A DNA stretch of 64,000 bases, from positions 1,436,001 to 1,500,000 of the forward strand of contig NZ_CP041242.1 in NCBI RefSeq assembly GCF_006547045.1, given 5' to 3'. The notes below the pieces were generated by a model. It saw only the letters and a list, made by a program, of their open reading frames with translations. It did no database searches and was not told the DNA's origin. A program made the translations under genes and the position numbers. Positions within the stretch are counted from its first letter, which is position 1; every line of letters begins with the position of its first letter. This stretch comes from Lysobacter alkalisoli. GTDB lineage: Bacteria > Pseudomonadota > Gammaproteobacteria > Xanthomonadales > Xanthomonadaceae. Positions 44,923-54,387 of the stretch are shown piece by piece.

Positions 44923-45986
44923 TGGCCGTGCTCCCGCAACGCCCAGTCGATGTGTTCGCGCACCATCGGGCTGGCGGTGTCGCGGCGTGAGCGCAGCGCG
45001 TTGACCGTTTCCGGCGTGGTCGGTGCGTTTCCCAGCGCGATGGCGATATTGCGCAGCCAACGCTCGTGGCCGCTGCGGCGGATCGCCGAGCCCTCGCTGC
45101 GTTGCAGGAACTCGTCTTCGTCCCAGGCGAACAGCTCGGCGAGCGTTGCCTTGTCGAGGTTGTTGCGGACGCGGAAGTCCGGCTCGTCGGTGCGCCGGGC
45201 GAACTTGTTCCACGGGCACACCAGCTGACAGTCGTCGCAGCCGAAGATGCGGTTGCCGATCGGCTTGCGGAGGTCTTCGGGGATCGGGCCGTCATGTTCG
45301 ATGGTGAGGTAGGCGATGCAACGACGCGCATCGAGCCGGTTCGGTGCGACGATGGCCTGCGTCGGGCAGATGTCGATGCAGCGCGTGCAGGTGCCGCAGT
45401 GCGCGGTCGCCGGCGGATCGATGGGCAACGGCAGGTCGACGTAGATCTCACCGAGGAAGAACCACGAACCGCCGTCCTTGTCGATCAGGCAGGTGTGCTT
45501 GCCGATCCAGCCCAGCCCGGCGTTGCGCGCGAGCGCGCGCTCGAGCACCGGTGCCGAGTCGACGAACACGCGGTGGCCGAACGGACCCACCTCCTCGGCG
45601 ATGCGCGTGGCCAGTTTCTGCAGGCGGTTGCGCATCAGCTTGTGGTAGTCGCGGCCGAGCGCATAACGGGCGACGTAGGCGCGCCCGCCATCGTCCAAGG
45701 TCGCCCAGGCCTCGTCGGGGTCGCGGCCGTAGTCGAGCCCGACCGAGATCACCCGCAGCGTGCCGGGGATCAGCTCCGCCGGGCGCGAACGCTTGTCGCC
45801 GTGCCGTGCCATCCAGTCCATCGAGCCGTACAGGCCTTCGGCCAGCCAGCTGTGCAGGTGCGTTTCGTCCTCGCCCAGTTCGATTCCGGCGATGCCGCAG
45901 CGCTGGAAACCGGCCTCGCGCGCGAGTTCGCGCACGCGCAGGGCGAGTGAGGGGTAATCGATATCGCGGGCGGTGGACGTGTTCAC
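44919..45986 (-). CDS. queG: Epoxyqueuosine reductase
   Basis: A 355-residue cobalamin and iron-sulfur enzyme that performs the last step of queuosine tRNA modification. Two 4Fe-4S motifs are visible: CGTCTRCIDICPTQAI and CDDCQLVCPWNKF. RYALGRDYHKLMRNRLQ and GWIGKHTCLID are typical of QueG. A C-terminal HEAT-like part ends in EHIDWALREHGQ. GTG at 45986 was chosen as the first start before the conserved domain; it is divergent from nnr with 26 bases between. Confidence 0.92.
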   Translation of the reverse strand: MNTSTARDIDYPSLALRVRELAREAGFQRCGIAGIELGEDETHLHSWLAEGLYGSMDWMARHGDKRSRPAELIPGTLRVISVGLDYGRDPDEAWATLDDGGRAYVARYALGRDYHKLMRNRLQKLATRIAEEVGPFGHRVFVDSAPVLERALARNAGLGWIGKHTCLIDKDGGSWFFLGEIYVDLPLPIDPPATAHCGTCTRCIDICPTQAIVAPNRLDARRCIAYLTIEHDGPIPEDLRKPIGNRIFGCDDCQLVCPWNKFARRTDEPDFRVRNNLDKATLAELFAWDEDEFLQRSEGSAIRRSGHERWLRNIAIALGNAPTTPETVNALRSRRDTASPMVREHIDWALREHGQ

Positions 45987-46012
45987 GGCTGTGCCAAGTA
46001 TAGAATCGCGCG

Positions 46013-47511
46013 ATGCAAGACGATTACGCCCTGGGCGATCCGCTGTTTGCCGTCGATGCGTTGCGCCGGATCGAGACGCAGGCCGCGCTGCGGCTGGGCG
46101 ATGCCGCCGAACTGATGCGGCGCGCCGGCCAGTCGGCCTGGCAGGTTCTGCTTGCGCATTGGCCGCAGGCACGACGCATCGTGGTGGTGTGCGGCCCCGG
46201 CAACAACGGCGGCGACGGTTATGAGCTCGCCTGTCATGCGCATGAGTCCGGCCGGGATGTCACGGTCGTGCGCCTGCCTGCGCACGCGCCCCATGGCCGG
46301 CTCGCGATCGATGCCGCAGGGCGTTACACCGGAACGGGTGGCCGAGTCGTCGACTCCGGCGAGCGGTTGTCGGAGGCCGATCTCATCGTCGATGCGATGT
46401 TCGGGATCGGCCTGTCACGGGCGCCCGAGGCGGATGCGGCCGGGCTGATCGATGCGATCAATGCCGCTGGTGTTCCCGTGCTCGCGCTCGATGTCCCCAG
46501 TGGGGTCGATGCTGACAGCGGTGCTGTGCCGGGTGCCGCGGTGCGTGCCGAACGCACGGTGGAGTTCATCGTCGCCAAGGCCGGGCTGGCGACCGGGCGG
46601 GCGCTGGATCATGCCGGCATATGCAAAGTGGCCGGGCTCGGCCTGATTGCCGACGACTTCGCCGGCACCTCGCCGCGGTCCACCCGCCTGCAGGCAGCCG
46701 ATCTCATGCGCTGGCTGCAGCCGCGCCGGCGCGATACCCACAAGGGAGGCAACGGACGCGTGCTGTGCATCGGCGGAGATCATGGCCATGGTGGTGCGAT
46801 CCTGCTCACGGCCGAAGCGGCGCTGCGCTGTGGCGCGGGCCTGGTCGATGTGGTGACCCGCCCGACCCATGTGCCTGCCTTGCTGGCGCGGCGGCCGGAG
46901 GCGATGGTGCATGGTGTCGACGATGCGGCTCTGTCCGACAGTCTGCTCGATGGCTGCGACGTGATCGCGATCGGACCGGGCCTGGGACAGGAGGGCTGGG
47001 GCCGCCGGCTGTTCGAGCAGGCCCTGTGCAGCGACCGTCCTCTCGTGCTCGATGCCGACGCACTGAACCTGCTTGCGCGAAAGGAGGCAAGGCCAGGCGC
47101 GCAGGCCGTGCTGACCCCGCATCCTGGCGAAGCCGCACGGCTGCTCGGCCGCACGACGCAGGAGGTCCAGGCCGATCGTTTCAGGGCGGCGGAAGAACTC
47201 GCCTGTCGCTACGGCTGCGTTGTGGTGCTCAAGGGTGCCGGCACCGTGATCGCCGCCCCTGGCGAGCGGCCCCGTGTGCTCGCTGCCGGCAATCCGGGCA
47301 TGGCGGTTGGGGCATGGGGGACGTGTTGTGTGGCGTGACCGCGTCCCTGTGCGGGCAAGGACTTGCACCGTTCGATGCCGCCTGTTGCGGCGCGCTGTTG
47401 CACTCGGCTGCAGGCGACCGTGCCGCGGCCGAGGCGGGCGAGCGTGGCCTGCTGCCTTCGGACCTGATGCCATGGCTGAGACGATTGGCCAATCCGGAGA
47501 TCTGCAGATGA
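46013..47511 (+). CDS. nnr: Bifunctional NAD(P)HX epimerase/ADP-dependent dehydratase, frameshifted
   Basis: The product repairs hydrated NAD(P)H. The N-terminal epimerase domain has VVCGPGNNGGDGYELA and DAMFGIGLSR; the C-terminal dehydratase has HKGGNGRVLCIGGDHGHGGAILL and LDADALNLLA. Uncorrected, the reading frame runs off at 47338 after GNPGMAVGAWGTCCVA. In the +1 frame the expected signature continues as GMGDVLCGVTASL to the stop at 47509-47511. The G run at 47309-47312 is thus one base short; with it restored the protein is about 499 residues, the family's usual length. The damage falls exactly on the catalytic GNPGMAxGGxGDVLxG motif. Its end overlaps the tsaE ATG, as expected of an intact gene, so a sequencing error is the likelier cause. 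Confidence 0.9.
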
Positions 47512-47978
47512 CCTCGGCGACCCGAGAACTGTATCTGGCCGACCCGGCCGCCACCGAGGACCTCGGCCGCGAACTGGCGCGAACCCGGCCGGCGCGGGCC
47601 GTCGTGCATCTGCGTGGCGACCTCGGCAGCGGCAAATCGACGTTGGCCCGAGCGCTGCTGCGGGAACTGGGAGTGACCGGCACCATCCGCAGCCCGACCT
47701 ATACCCTGGTCGAACGCTATCCGCTGGCCGAGGGCGGTGAAGCCTGGCACCTGGACCTGTACCGCATTGCCGATGCCGGCGAGCTCGAGTATCTGGGCCT
47801 GGACGCCGACGGTGTCGCGCTGTGGCTGGTCGAATGGCCGGAGCGGGGCGCCGGAGCGCTGCCGCCGGCCGATCTGCTTGTCGAGTTGGCGATGGAGGGC
47901 GAAGGCCGTCATGCCCATCTGGTCCCGGCGTCGGCTGCCGGGGCGAGCTGGCTGGCCAGATCGTCTGCCGACGGCTGA
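47508..47978 (+). CDS. tsaE: tRNA threonylcarbamoyladenosine biosynthesis ATPase
   Basis: A 156-residue P-loop ATPase with Walker A HLRGDLGSGKSTLARALLR and the switch region SPTYTLVERYPL; WHLDLYRIADAGELEYLGL is diagnostic. TsaE works with TsaB and TsaD to make t6A in ANN-decoding tRNAs. ATG overlaps the nnr stop. The order queG, nnr, tsaE, amidase, mutL is conserved in gammaproteobacteria. Confidence 0.94.
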   Translation: MTSATRELYLADPAATEDLGRELARTRPARAVVHLRGDLGSGKSTLARALLRELGVTGTIRSPTYTLVERYPLAEGGEAWHLDLYRIADAGELEYLGLDADGVALWLVEWPERGAGALPPADLLVELAMEGEGRHAHLVPASAAGASWLARSSADG

Positions 47979-48048
47979 GCCCGCAAACCTGAACCGGCAG
48001 TTGCCGTCCACTCCTGAACGAATCCGAAGGAAGTGGCGGCAGGTGCCC

Positions 48049-48077
48049 GATTTGCAAGGAAAAAACGCTTGCAAATC
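48049..48077 (+). promoter_or_regulatory. Perfect 10-base hairpin upstream of amiC
   Basis: GATTTGCAAG and CTTGCAAATC flank GAAAAAACG, 28 bases before the amidase start. The AT-rich palindrome is unusual in this gap (47979-48104) and may be an operator or leader hairpin. Confidence 0.5.
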
Positions 48078-48104
48078 CTTGGGGCTGGTGCTTGACTAGC
48101 GTCC

Positions 48105-49667
48105 ATGCGAGTCAGGGGCGCCACCGTACAGAAATTCCTGCTGGCCATGGCGCTGCTTGGCGCATTGGCCTGGAACCTCGCGCACGCCTCGCAAATCAAT
48201 GACTTGCAGCTCAGTTCAGGTGCCACCGGGACCCGAGCCGAGATCTTGCTGGACACCGAGGGCGAGATCCGCACCCTCAGCCTGTCCGGGCCGGACCGGC
48301 TGGTCGTCGACCTGCCAGGCTCCCAACTGGCCCGCAATCTGCGCTTGCCGGCCGGTGCCGGCGTGGTCAAGGCCGTGCGTACAGGCCAGCCGGTGCCCGG
48401 CACCACCCGTATCGTGTTCGATCTTGCCCAGCCGGTCGCCGTGCTCAAGCCAAGGCTCGAACCGGGTGCGAAAGGGCCGACCCTGGTGCTGGAATGGCCG
48501 GACGACGGCGCTCCGGTGGCATCGCAGAGTGCAGCGACACCTGTCACCCCGGCTTCCGCTACGCCGGTGCAACATACGCCTGCACAAGACACGCCCGCAC
48601 AAGCGGTTCCGGCCACGACTCAAGGCGCTCCTGGTCCGGCCACGGTGAACGACGCCGCTGGCGCGCAGGCGAATATCGATGCCGCCGCTTCCGCAGCCGC
48701 GACGACCCGGTTGATCAGCGAGTTGGCCGCCAAGGCTGCCACCGCCGAACGACAGGCGCAGACACCTGCCGCGGCGGCGCCTTCGGCCGTCCCGCCTCCA
48801 ACGCTGGCCAGCGCTGATCCGGCCACGCGGCCGCCGCTGCCGGTGACTCCGGCGCCTGCCACCAGCGGCCAGCCGCAGGGACTGCCGCGTGGCGGACCGA
48901 TGCGTCCTCTGATCATCGCCATCGATGCAGGCCACGGCGGCCAGGACCCCGGAGCGATCGGCCCCAACGGCAAGCGCGAGAAGGACGTGACCCTCGCCAT
49001 CGCCCGTGAACTAGCGCGTCAGGTCAATGCCACCCCCGGCCTCAAGGCCTACCTGACCCGGGACAGTGACGTATTCATTCCGCTGCACCGGCGCACCCAG
49101 CTCGCCCGCCAGGCCAAGGCCGACATGTTCGTGTCGATTCATGCCGATGCCGCCGAGAACCGCAATGCCAAGGGGTCCTCGGTCTACGTGCTTTCGCTCA
49201 AGGGCGCCTCGTCGCAGCGCGCACGTTGGCTGGCCGACAAGGAGAATGCATCCGACCTGATCGGTGGGGTGAGACTGGAGCAGACCAACAGCACCCTGGC
49301 CAATGTCCTGCTCGACCTGACCCAGAGCGGCCAGATGCGGGCGTCCGAGGATGCCGCCATCCAGGTGCTCAACGGGCTCAAGCGTATCGGCAACAACCAC
49401 AAGCCGAATATCGAGCGCGCGAACTTCGCCGTGCTGCGCACCTCCGACATGCCGGCGATGCTGGTCGAGACCGCCTTCATCTCCAATGCGGATGAAGAGC
49501 GCCGCCTGATCGACCCTGCGTTCCAGCGCCAGCTCGCGCGTGCGATGCTCGATGGTGTCAATACCTACTTCGTGCGCCAGCCGCCGCCCGGAACCCTGTA
49601 CGCAGCCCGCGCCAGTGCCGACTCGGGCGGTGGGGGTGATACTGGCGGTGCCGGCGGCAGTCCCTGA
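48105..49667 (+). CDS. amiC: N-acetylmuramoyl-L-alanine amidase with AMIN domain
   Basis: A 520-residue exported amidase (AmiB/AmiC type) that cleaves the peptide from peptidoglycan during cell separation. A signal peptide ([18 protein letters not shown]) is followed by an AMIN domain (about 30-140, [11 protein letters not shown]), a long Pro/Ala/Thr linker (about 140-265) and an Amidase_3 domain (about 268-500). That domain has the zinc ligands [16 protein letters not shown] and [14 protein letters not shown], and the catalytic glutamate in [14 protein letters not shown]. The C-terminus is a glycine-rich tail. AmiB or AmiC cannot be separated from sequence alone. Confidence 0.9.
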   Translation: MRVRGATVQKFLLAMALLGALAWNLAHASQINDLQLSSGATGTRAEILLDTEGEIRTLSLSGPDRLVVDLPGSQLARNLRLPAGAGVVKAVRTGQPVPGTTRIVFDLAQPVAVLKPRLEPGAKGPTLVLEWPDDGAPVASQSAATPVTPASATPVQHTPAQDTPAQAVPATTQGAPGPATVNDAAGAQANIDAAASAAATTRLISELAAKAATAERQAQTPAAAAPSAVPPPTLASADPATRPPLPVTPAPATSGQPQGLPRGGPMRPLIIAIDAGHGGQDPGAIGPNGKREKDVTLAIARELARQVNATPGLKAYLTRDSDVFIPLHRRTQLARQAKADMFVSIHADAAENRNAKGSSVYVLSLKGASSQRARWLADKENASDLIGGVRLEQTNSTLANVLLDLTQSGQMRASEDAAIQVLNGLKRIGNNHKPNIERANFAVLRTSDMPAMLVETAFISNADEERRLIDPAFQRQLARAMLDGVNTYFVRQPPPGTLYAARASADSGGGGDTGGAGGSP

Positions 49668-49789
49668 GCGCCCGCAGCCTGCAAAAACGGTTCTTCTCTT
49701 CGACCTCCGGTGGATCGGCTGCCAGGCAGAGGCCCTCGCATCCGGATGAAGGGTCACAAAAAACCGGCGCTACCGTTATCATTCGTGCG

Positions 49790-51604
49790 GTGACGATCCG
49801 CCAGCTCCCCGACACCCTCATCAACCAGATCGCTGCCGGCGAAGTTGTCGAACGGCCGGCCTCGGTAGTCAAGGAACTGGTCGAAAACGCGCTCGATGCC
49901 GGCGCGACCCGCGTCGACATCGATCTGGAGGAAGGTGGCGTCCGCCTGATCCGCATCCGCGACAATGGTGGAGGCATCACTCCCGACGAGTTGCCGCTGG
50001 CGGTGTCGCGGCATGCGACCAGCAAGATCGCTTCGCTGGACGACCTGGAGGGTGTTGCCACCCTCGGGTTCCGCGGCGAGGCGCTGCCGTCGATCGCATC
50101 GGTCAGCCGTTTCTCCCTGTCCAGCCGCCGGGCCGATGCCGGCCATGGCAGCGTGCTCGAGGTCGATGGTGGCCGGGTCGGCGAGATCACGCCCAAACCG
50201 CATCCGCAGGGCACCACGGTCGAGGTACGCGACCTGTTCTTCAACGTGCCGGCGCGGCGCAAGTTCCTGCGCGCCGAGCGCACCGAACTCGGCCACATCG
50301 AGGAGTGGCTGCGCCAGCTCGCGCTGGCGCGACCGGATGTCGAGCTGCGCGTGACCCACAACGGCAAACCGTCGCGGCGCTGGAAGGGCGAGGGGGATCT
50401 GCTCTCCGGCACCCGGCTGCACGAAGCCCTGGGCGAGGAGTTCGCGCGCAATGCCCTGCGCGTCGACCACGCCGCTGCCGGCCTGCGCCTGCACGGCTGG
50501 ATCGCGCAGCCGGCCTACAATCGCGCCAGCACCGACCAGCAATACCTGTTCGTCAACGGCCGGGCGGTGCGCGATCGCAGCGTCGCCCATGCGGTCAGGC
50601 AGGCATATTCCGACGTGCTGTTCCACGGCCGGCATCCGGCCTATGTGCTGTTCCTCGAACTCGATCCGCGCCGGGTCGATGTCAACGTGCATCCGGCCAA
50701 GCACGAGGTGCGGTTCCGCGATGCTCGCCTGATCCACGATTTCGTCTACCGGACCCTGCACGAGGCGCTGGCCGATACCCGCGCCGGCATCCAGACCGGC
50801 ACGGGCATGCCGGCCGGCGACCACGCGGCCACTGCGCTTTCCAGCGGCATCTCGTCCGGCCATGCCTCCAATACCGGCTACATGCCGCAGTCGCCGCTTG
50901 GCCTGCAGGTAGCGGAGGCACGCGCAGGCTACGCCGCGCTCTATGGCAATGGCGCGGCATCGACCGCAGCACCGGCGATGCCGCTGTCGCAACCGTTGCC
51001 GGCCAGCGACGACGCCACCCTGCCGCCGCTCGGCTACGCGCTCGCGCAACTGCACGGCATCTACATCCTGGCCGAAAGCGTCGAAGGCCTGATCGTGGTC
51101 GACATGCATGCCGCCCACGAGCGTATCGGCTACGAGAAGCTCAAGGCCGCGCACGACGGCGAGGGCCTGCGCACCCAGCCGTTGCTGGTGCCGGCCACGC
51201 TGGCGGTGTCCGAGCGCGAGGCCGACGTGGCCGAGCGCGAGGCGGCGACCCTGGCCGAGCTGGGTTTCGAGGTCACCCGCAGCGGCCCGCAGTCGCTCAC
51301 CCTGCGCAGCGTGCCGGCGCTGCTCGCACACGGCGACGTCGAGGCGTTGCTGCGCGACGTGCTGGCCGACCTGCGCGAACATGGCGAATCCAGGCGGGTG
51401 GCGGCGGCGCGCGACGAGCTGCTGTCCACCATGGCCTGCCATGGCGCGGTCCGTGCCAACCGCCGTCTCACTCTGCCCGAGATGAATGCCCTGTTGCGGG
51501 AAATGGAAGCCACCGAACGTTCCGGCCAATGCAATCATGGGCGTCCGACCTGGGCGCGCTTCAGTCTGCCCGAGATCGACAAGTGGTTTCTGCGAGGACG
51601 CTGA
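49790..51604 (+). CDS. mutL: DNA mismatch repair protein MutL (endonuclease type)
   Basis: A 604-residue GHKL ATPase. The N-terminal motifs are [34 protein letters not shown] and [10 protein letters not shown]. The C-terminal domain carries [12 protein letters not shown], matching the D(Q/M)HAxxExxxxE metal-binding motif of nicking MutL proteins, plus [12 protein letters not shown] and CNHGRPTW. It therefore belongs to the endonuclease class used by bacteria without MutH, unlike E. coli MutL. GTG at 49790 is the start; it lies about 120 bases after the amidase gene. Confidence 0.94.
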   Translation: MTIRQLPDTLINQIAAGEVVERPASVVKELVENALDAGATRVDIDLEEGGVRLIRIRDNGGGITPDELPLAVSRHATSKIASLDDLEGVATLGFRGEALPSIASVSRFSLSSRRADAGHGSVLEVDGGRVGEITPKPHPQGTTVEVRDLFFNVPARRKFLRAERTELGHIEEWLRQLALARPDVELRVTHNGKPSRRWKGEGDLLSGTRLHEALGEEFARNALRVDHAAAGLRLHGWIAQPAYNRASTDQQYLFVNGRAVRDRSVAHAVRQAYSDVLFHGRHPAYVLFLELDPRRVDVNVHPAKHEVRFRDARLIHDFVYRTLHEALADTRAGIQTGTGMPAGDHAATALSSGISSGHASNTGYMPQSPLGLQVAEARAGYAALYGNGAASTAAPAMPLSQPLPASDDATLPPLGYALAQLHGIYILAESVEGLIVVDMHAAHERIGYEKLKAAHDGEGLRTQPLLVPATLAVSEREADVAEREAATLAELGFEVTRSGPQSLTLRSVPALLAHGDVEALLRDVLADLREHGESRRVAAARDELLSTMACHGAVRANRRLTLPEMNALLREMEATERSGQCNHGRPTWARFSLPEIDKWFLRGR

Positions 51605-51633
51605 CGCGTCTGCGAAGACGGGGAGTCGAGGGG

Positions 51634-52590
51634 ATGATGAACAAGTGGATGATGGCCGGGGTATTGGCAATGAGCATGATGACGGGTGGATGTGGCGGTT
51701 CCGGCACGACCGGGAGTGATGCGGCAGGTGTGGACGCCGGTGTGGCCGACCCGGCGTTCGTCGCCGAACAGCAGCGCTGGCGTTCGCAGCGTGCGGCACG
51801 GCTGACCGCGCCCGATGGTTGGACCACCCTGGTCGGCTTGCACTGGATCGACACCGGCGCGCACTACCTCGGCAGCGGCGCCCGCAATGGCATCCGCCTG
51901 GCGGTCGGGCCGGAACATCTGGGCATGCTCGAACTGACCCGCCAGGGCCGGTTGCGCTTCGTGCCGGAACAGGGAGTCGAGTTGACCCTGGATGGCGAGC
52001 CCCTGATGACCGGTGAGGTGATGCTTCGTGCCGACGACGATGCCGAAGGCGCAAGCGTGATCGGCTTCGACGAGGACAGGGGGCAGGCGATGGTGCTCAA
52101 GCGTGGCAATCGTCATGCGCTGCGGGTGAGGCACGCCGATGCAGCGACCCGTACCGGCTTCAAGGGCATCGACTACTGGCCGGTCGACGGCTCGTGGCGG
52201 ATCCCGGGGCGCTTCATTGCCCATCCGCGAGGCAAGACGCTGCCGATCGTCAACCTGGTCGGCACCACCGACGAGATGTCCAATCCCGGCGTGGTCGAGT
52301 TCGAGCGTGGCGGCCAGACCTACCGCCTGGAAGCGCTGGACGAGGGCGGTGAACAGCTGTTCCTGATCCTGGCCGACCGTACCAGCGGGCACGACAGCTA
52401 TGGCGCCGGCCGTTACCTCTACGCGGCCAAGCCCGACCCCCAGGGACGGGTGACGCTCGACTTCAACCAGGCCTACAACCCGCCTTGTGCGTTCACCGCG
52501 TTCGCGACATGTCCGCTGCCGCCGCACGAGAACCGCCTCGACCTGGCCATCACTGCCGGCGAGAAGGCCTACAGCTTCTCCACCAACTGA
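51634..52590 (+). CDS. DUF1684-family lipoprotein
   Basis: A 318-residue protein with a lipoprotein signal (MMAGVLAMSMMTGGC) and a DUF1684 domain from about residue 40: EQQRWRSQRAARLTAPDGWTTLVGLHWID at the start, RTGFKGIDYWPVDGSWRI in the middle, and the conserved end FNQAYNPPCAFTAFATCPLPPHENRL. The biochemical role of the family is not known. ATG at 51634 or 51637. It follows mutL closely and is co-directional with the GumN-like gene. Confidence 0.85.
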   Translation: MMNKWMMAGVLAMSMMTGGCGGSGTTGSDAAGVDAGVADPAFVAEQQRWRSQRAARLTAPDGWTTLVGLHWIDTGAHYLGSGARNGIRLAVGPEHLGMLELTRQGRLRFVPEQGVELTLDGEPLMTGEVMLRADDDAEGASVIGFDEDRGQAMVLKRGNRHALRVRHADAATRTGFKGIDYWPVDGSWRIPGRFIAHPRGKTLPIVNLVGTTDEMSNPGVVEFERGGQTYRLEALDEGGEQLFLILADRTSGHDSYGAGRYLYAAKPDPQGRVTLDFNQAYNPPCAFTAFATCPLPPHENRLDLAITAGEKAYSFSTN

Positions 52591-52606
52591 CCCGAAAGGA
52601 ATCCAC

Positions 52607-53584
52607 ATGCGCATGCCCCAATCCCTTGTCCTGCTGGCCGCGCTGTACGTGTCCGGGATCGTCCCGGCTGCCGCGGACGGACCTGTCGGCGGGGGCGTGG
52701 GAATGCAGGCCGTGGAGGCAGAGATAGAGGCGCCTGCATCGCCGGTGCCGCTGTTGTGGAAGGTGTCGGACGAGGACAACTCGGTCTACCTGCTGGGCTC
52801 GTTCCACCTGCTCAAGGCCGATGACCATCCGTTGTCGGAGGACATCGAGGTTGCCTTCGAGGATGCCGAGCGCCTGGCATTCGAGGTGCCGCCGGAGCAG
52901 GTCGACGATCCCGCCAACGCAACCTTGTTCCTGCAGGCGGCGGCCTACGCGGATGGTCGCAGGCTGAGCGATGTGGTGCCGCCCGAGGCCCACGCGAAGC
53001 TGGTCGCGATGCTGGACCAGGCCGGGATGCCGGCCGCTGCGTTCGAGACCTTCGAACCGTGGTTCGTGAACCTGACACTGGTGCTGGGCATGGCGCAGCC
53101 CATGGGCTTCAGCGGCGCCCATGGGCTGGACCAGCATTTCATGAAGCGTGCGAAAGCAGCCGGAAAACCGTCGATCGGCCTTGAAAGCATCGAACGACAG
53201 GTGGCAGTGCTCGACGGCACGCCGATGGACGAGCAGGTGGCCAGCCTGGTCGAGCTGGTCGATGACCCGGCCGCGCTGGCCGAGCAGCTCACGAAACTGC
53301 ACGAGGCCTGGCGTAGCGGCGACGCCGCGACGCTGCAGCAGGTGGCCATCGACGAAATGAAGGAAAAGACACCGGAGTCGTACCGGATGATCAACGTCGA
53401 GCGCAACCAGGCCTGGCTGCCGCAGTTGCGGGCGATGCTCGACGAATCCGACAGCGATGACGTGCTGGTCGTGGTCGGTGCCATGCACCTGCTCGGCGAA
53501 GACGGTCTGGTCGAGGGGCTGCGCGACGCCGGTTATGGAGTGGAACGGATCTGTTCGGCGTGTGAGCAGGGGATGGGTGAATGA
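52607..53584 (+). CDS. TraB/GumN-family protein
   Basis: A 325-residue exported protein: a signal peptide (LVLLAALYVSGIVPAAAD), then a TraB/GumN domain. Its two signature motifs are VYLLGSFHLLKADDHPL near the start and VVVGAMHLLGEDGLVEGLRDAGY near the end (GxxH at both). The family has a fold with putative metalloprotease residues; GumN is named from a xanthan locus but is not needed for xanthan. GAAAGGA lies seven bases before ATG 52607. Confidence 0.87.
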   Translation: MRMPQSLVLLAALYVSGIVPAAADGPVGGGVGMQAVEAEIEAPASPVPLLWKVSDEDNSVYLLGSFHLLKADDHPLSEDIEVAFEDAERLAFEVPPEQVDDPANATLFLQAAAYADGRRLSDVVPPEAHAKLVAMLDQAGMPAAAFETFEPWFVNLTLVLGMAQPMGFSGAHGLDQHFMKRAKAAGKPSIGLESIERQVAVLDGTPMDEQVASLVELVDDPAALAEQLTKLHEAWRSGDAATLQQVAIDEMKEKTPESYRMINVERNQAWLPQLRAMLDESDSDDVLVVVGAMHLLGEDGLVEGLRDAGYGVERICSACEQGMGE

Positions 53585-53603
53585 CGAACGAGGCAGGATG
53601 CCC

Positions 53604-53951
53604 ATGAACCGTCTGCTCGAAATCCGCTCCTACAAGCTGAAGCCCGGCGCCGGCGGTGATTTCCACCGCCTCGTCTCAGAGCGGAGCGCCCCGCTGCACG
53701 CCGACTGGGGTATCGATGTCGTTGCTTTCGGTCAGTCGCTGCACGATCCGGATGCGTATTACCTGATGCGCGCGTACAAGGACCAGGCGGACCTGGAGGC
53801 GTCGCAGGCGGCGTTCTACGGCTCCGCCGCCTGGCGCGAAGGGCCGCGCGAGGCGATCGTTGCCTTGATCGAGTCCGATGCGAATGCCGTGATGTGGCTG
53901 GACAACGACGCGATAGCGCTTCTGCGCGACGCTCGCGGCGCCGCGCTCTGA
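53604..53951 (+). CDS. NIPSNAP-family small protein
   Basis: A 115-residue alpha/beta-barrel (dimeric ferredoxin-like) protein. LLEIRSYKLKPGAGGDFHRL, DAYYLMRAYKDQADLEASQAA and AFYGSAAWREGPREAIV match NIPSNAP-type proteins of unknown function. ATG at 53604 has AGGCAGGA just upstream; ATG at 53598 adds two residues. It ends seven bases before the convergent ferredoxin gene. Confidence 0.8.
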   Translation: MNRLLEIRSYKLKPGAGGDFHRLVSERSAPLHADWGIDVVAFGQSLHDPDAYYLMRAYKDQADLEASQAAFYGSAAWREGPREAIVALIESDANAVMWLDNDAIALLRDARGAAL

Positions 53952-53958
53952 CATCCGA

Positions 53959-54387
53959 TCAGTTCGCCGGCTGTCCGCTCGGGCAGGCATCCACTAACAC
54001 GATGCAGTCGACCGGGCAGGCCGGCACGCACAACTCACAACCGGTGCACAGCGGTTCGGTCACGGTGTGCATCAGCTTGCTGGCACCGATGATCGCGTCG
54101 ACCGGGCAGGCCTGGATGCACTTGGTGCAGCCGATGCAGTCGGCCTCGACGATCAACGCGACCGGCGGCGTGGCGTGGTGCTGGCCGCGGCGGCGGTCGA
54201 AAGGCTTCGCCGGCACGCCGAGCACGCAGGCCAGCGCGCGGGCGCCGGCATCGCCGCCGGGCGGGCAACGGTCGATGTCCGCCTCGCCCTTCGCCATTGC
54301 CTCGGCATAGGGCCGACAGCCGTCGAAACCGCACTGCCGACACTGGGTCTGCGGCAGGATACGGTCGAGGCGTTCGGCGCGGTCCAT
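53959..54387 (-). CDS. RnfB-like iron-sulfur protein
   Basis: A 142-residue ferredoxin. The N-terminal cluster region [19 protein letters not shown] with a distant cysteine in DRCPPGG is the 4Fe-4S domain of RnfB/RsxB. Two standard clusters follow ([32 protein letters not shown]). The hydrophobic N-terminal anchor of true RnfB is missing, and no other rnf genes are in the window. Its ATG begins directly after the metG stop, so they are one transcript. It may serve a soluble electron-transfer role. Confidence 0.85.
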   Translation of the reverse strand: MDRAERLDRILPQTQCRQCGFDGCRPYAEAMAKGEADIDRCPPGGDAGARALACVLGVPAKPFDRRRGQHHATPPVALIVEADCIGCTKCIQACPVDAIIGASKLMHTVTEPLCTGCELCVPACPVDCIVLVDACPSGQPAN

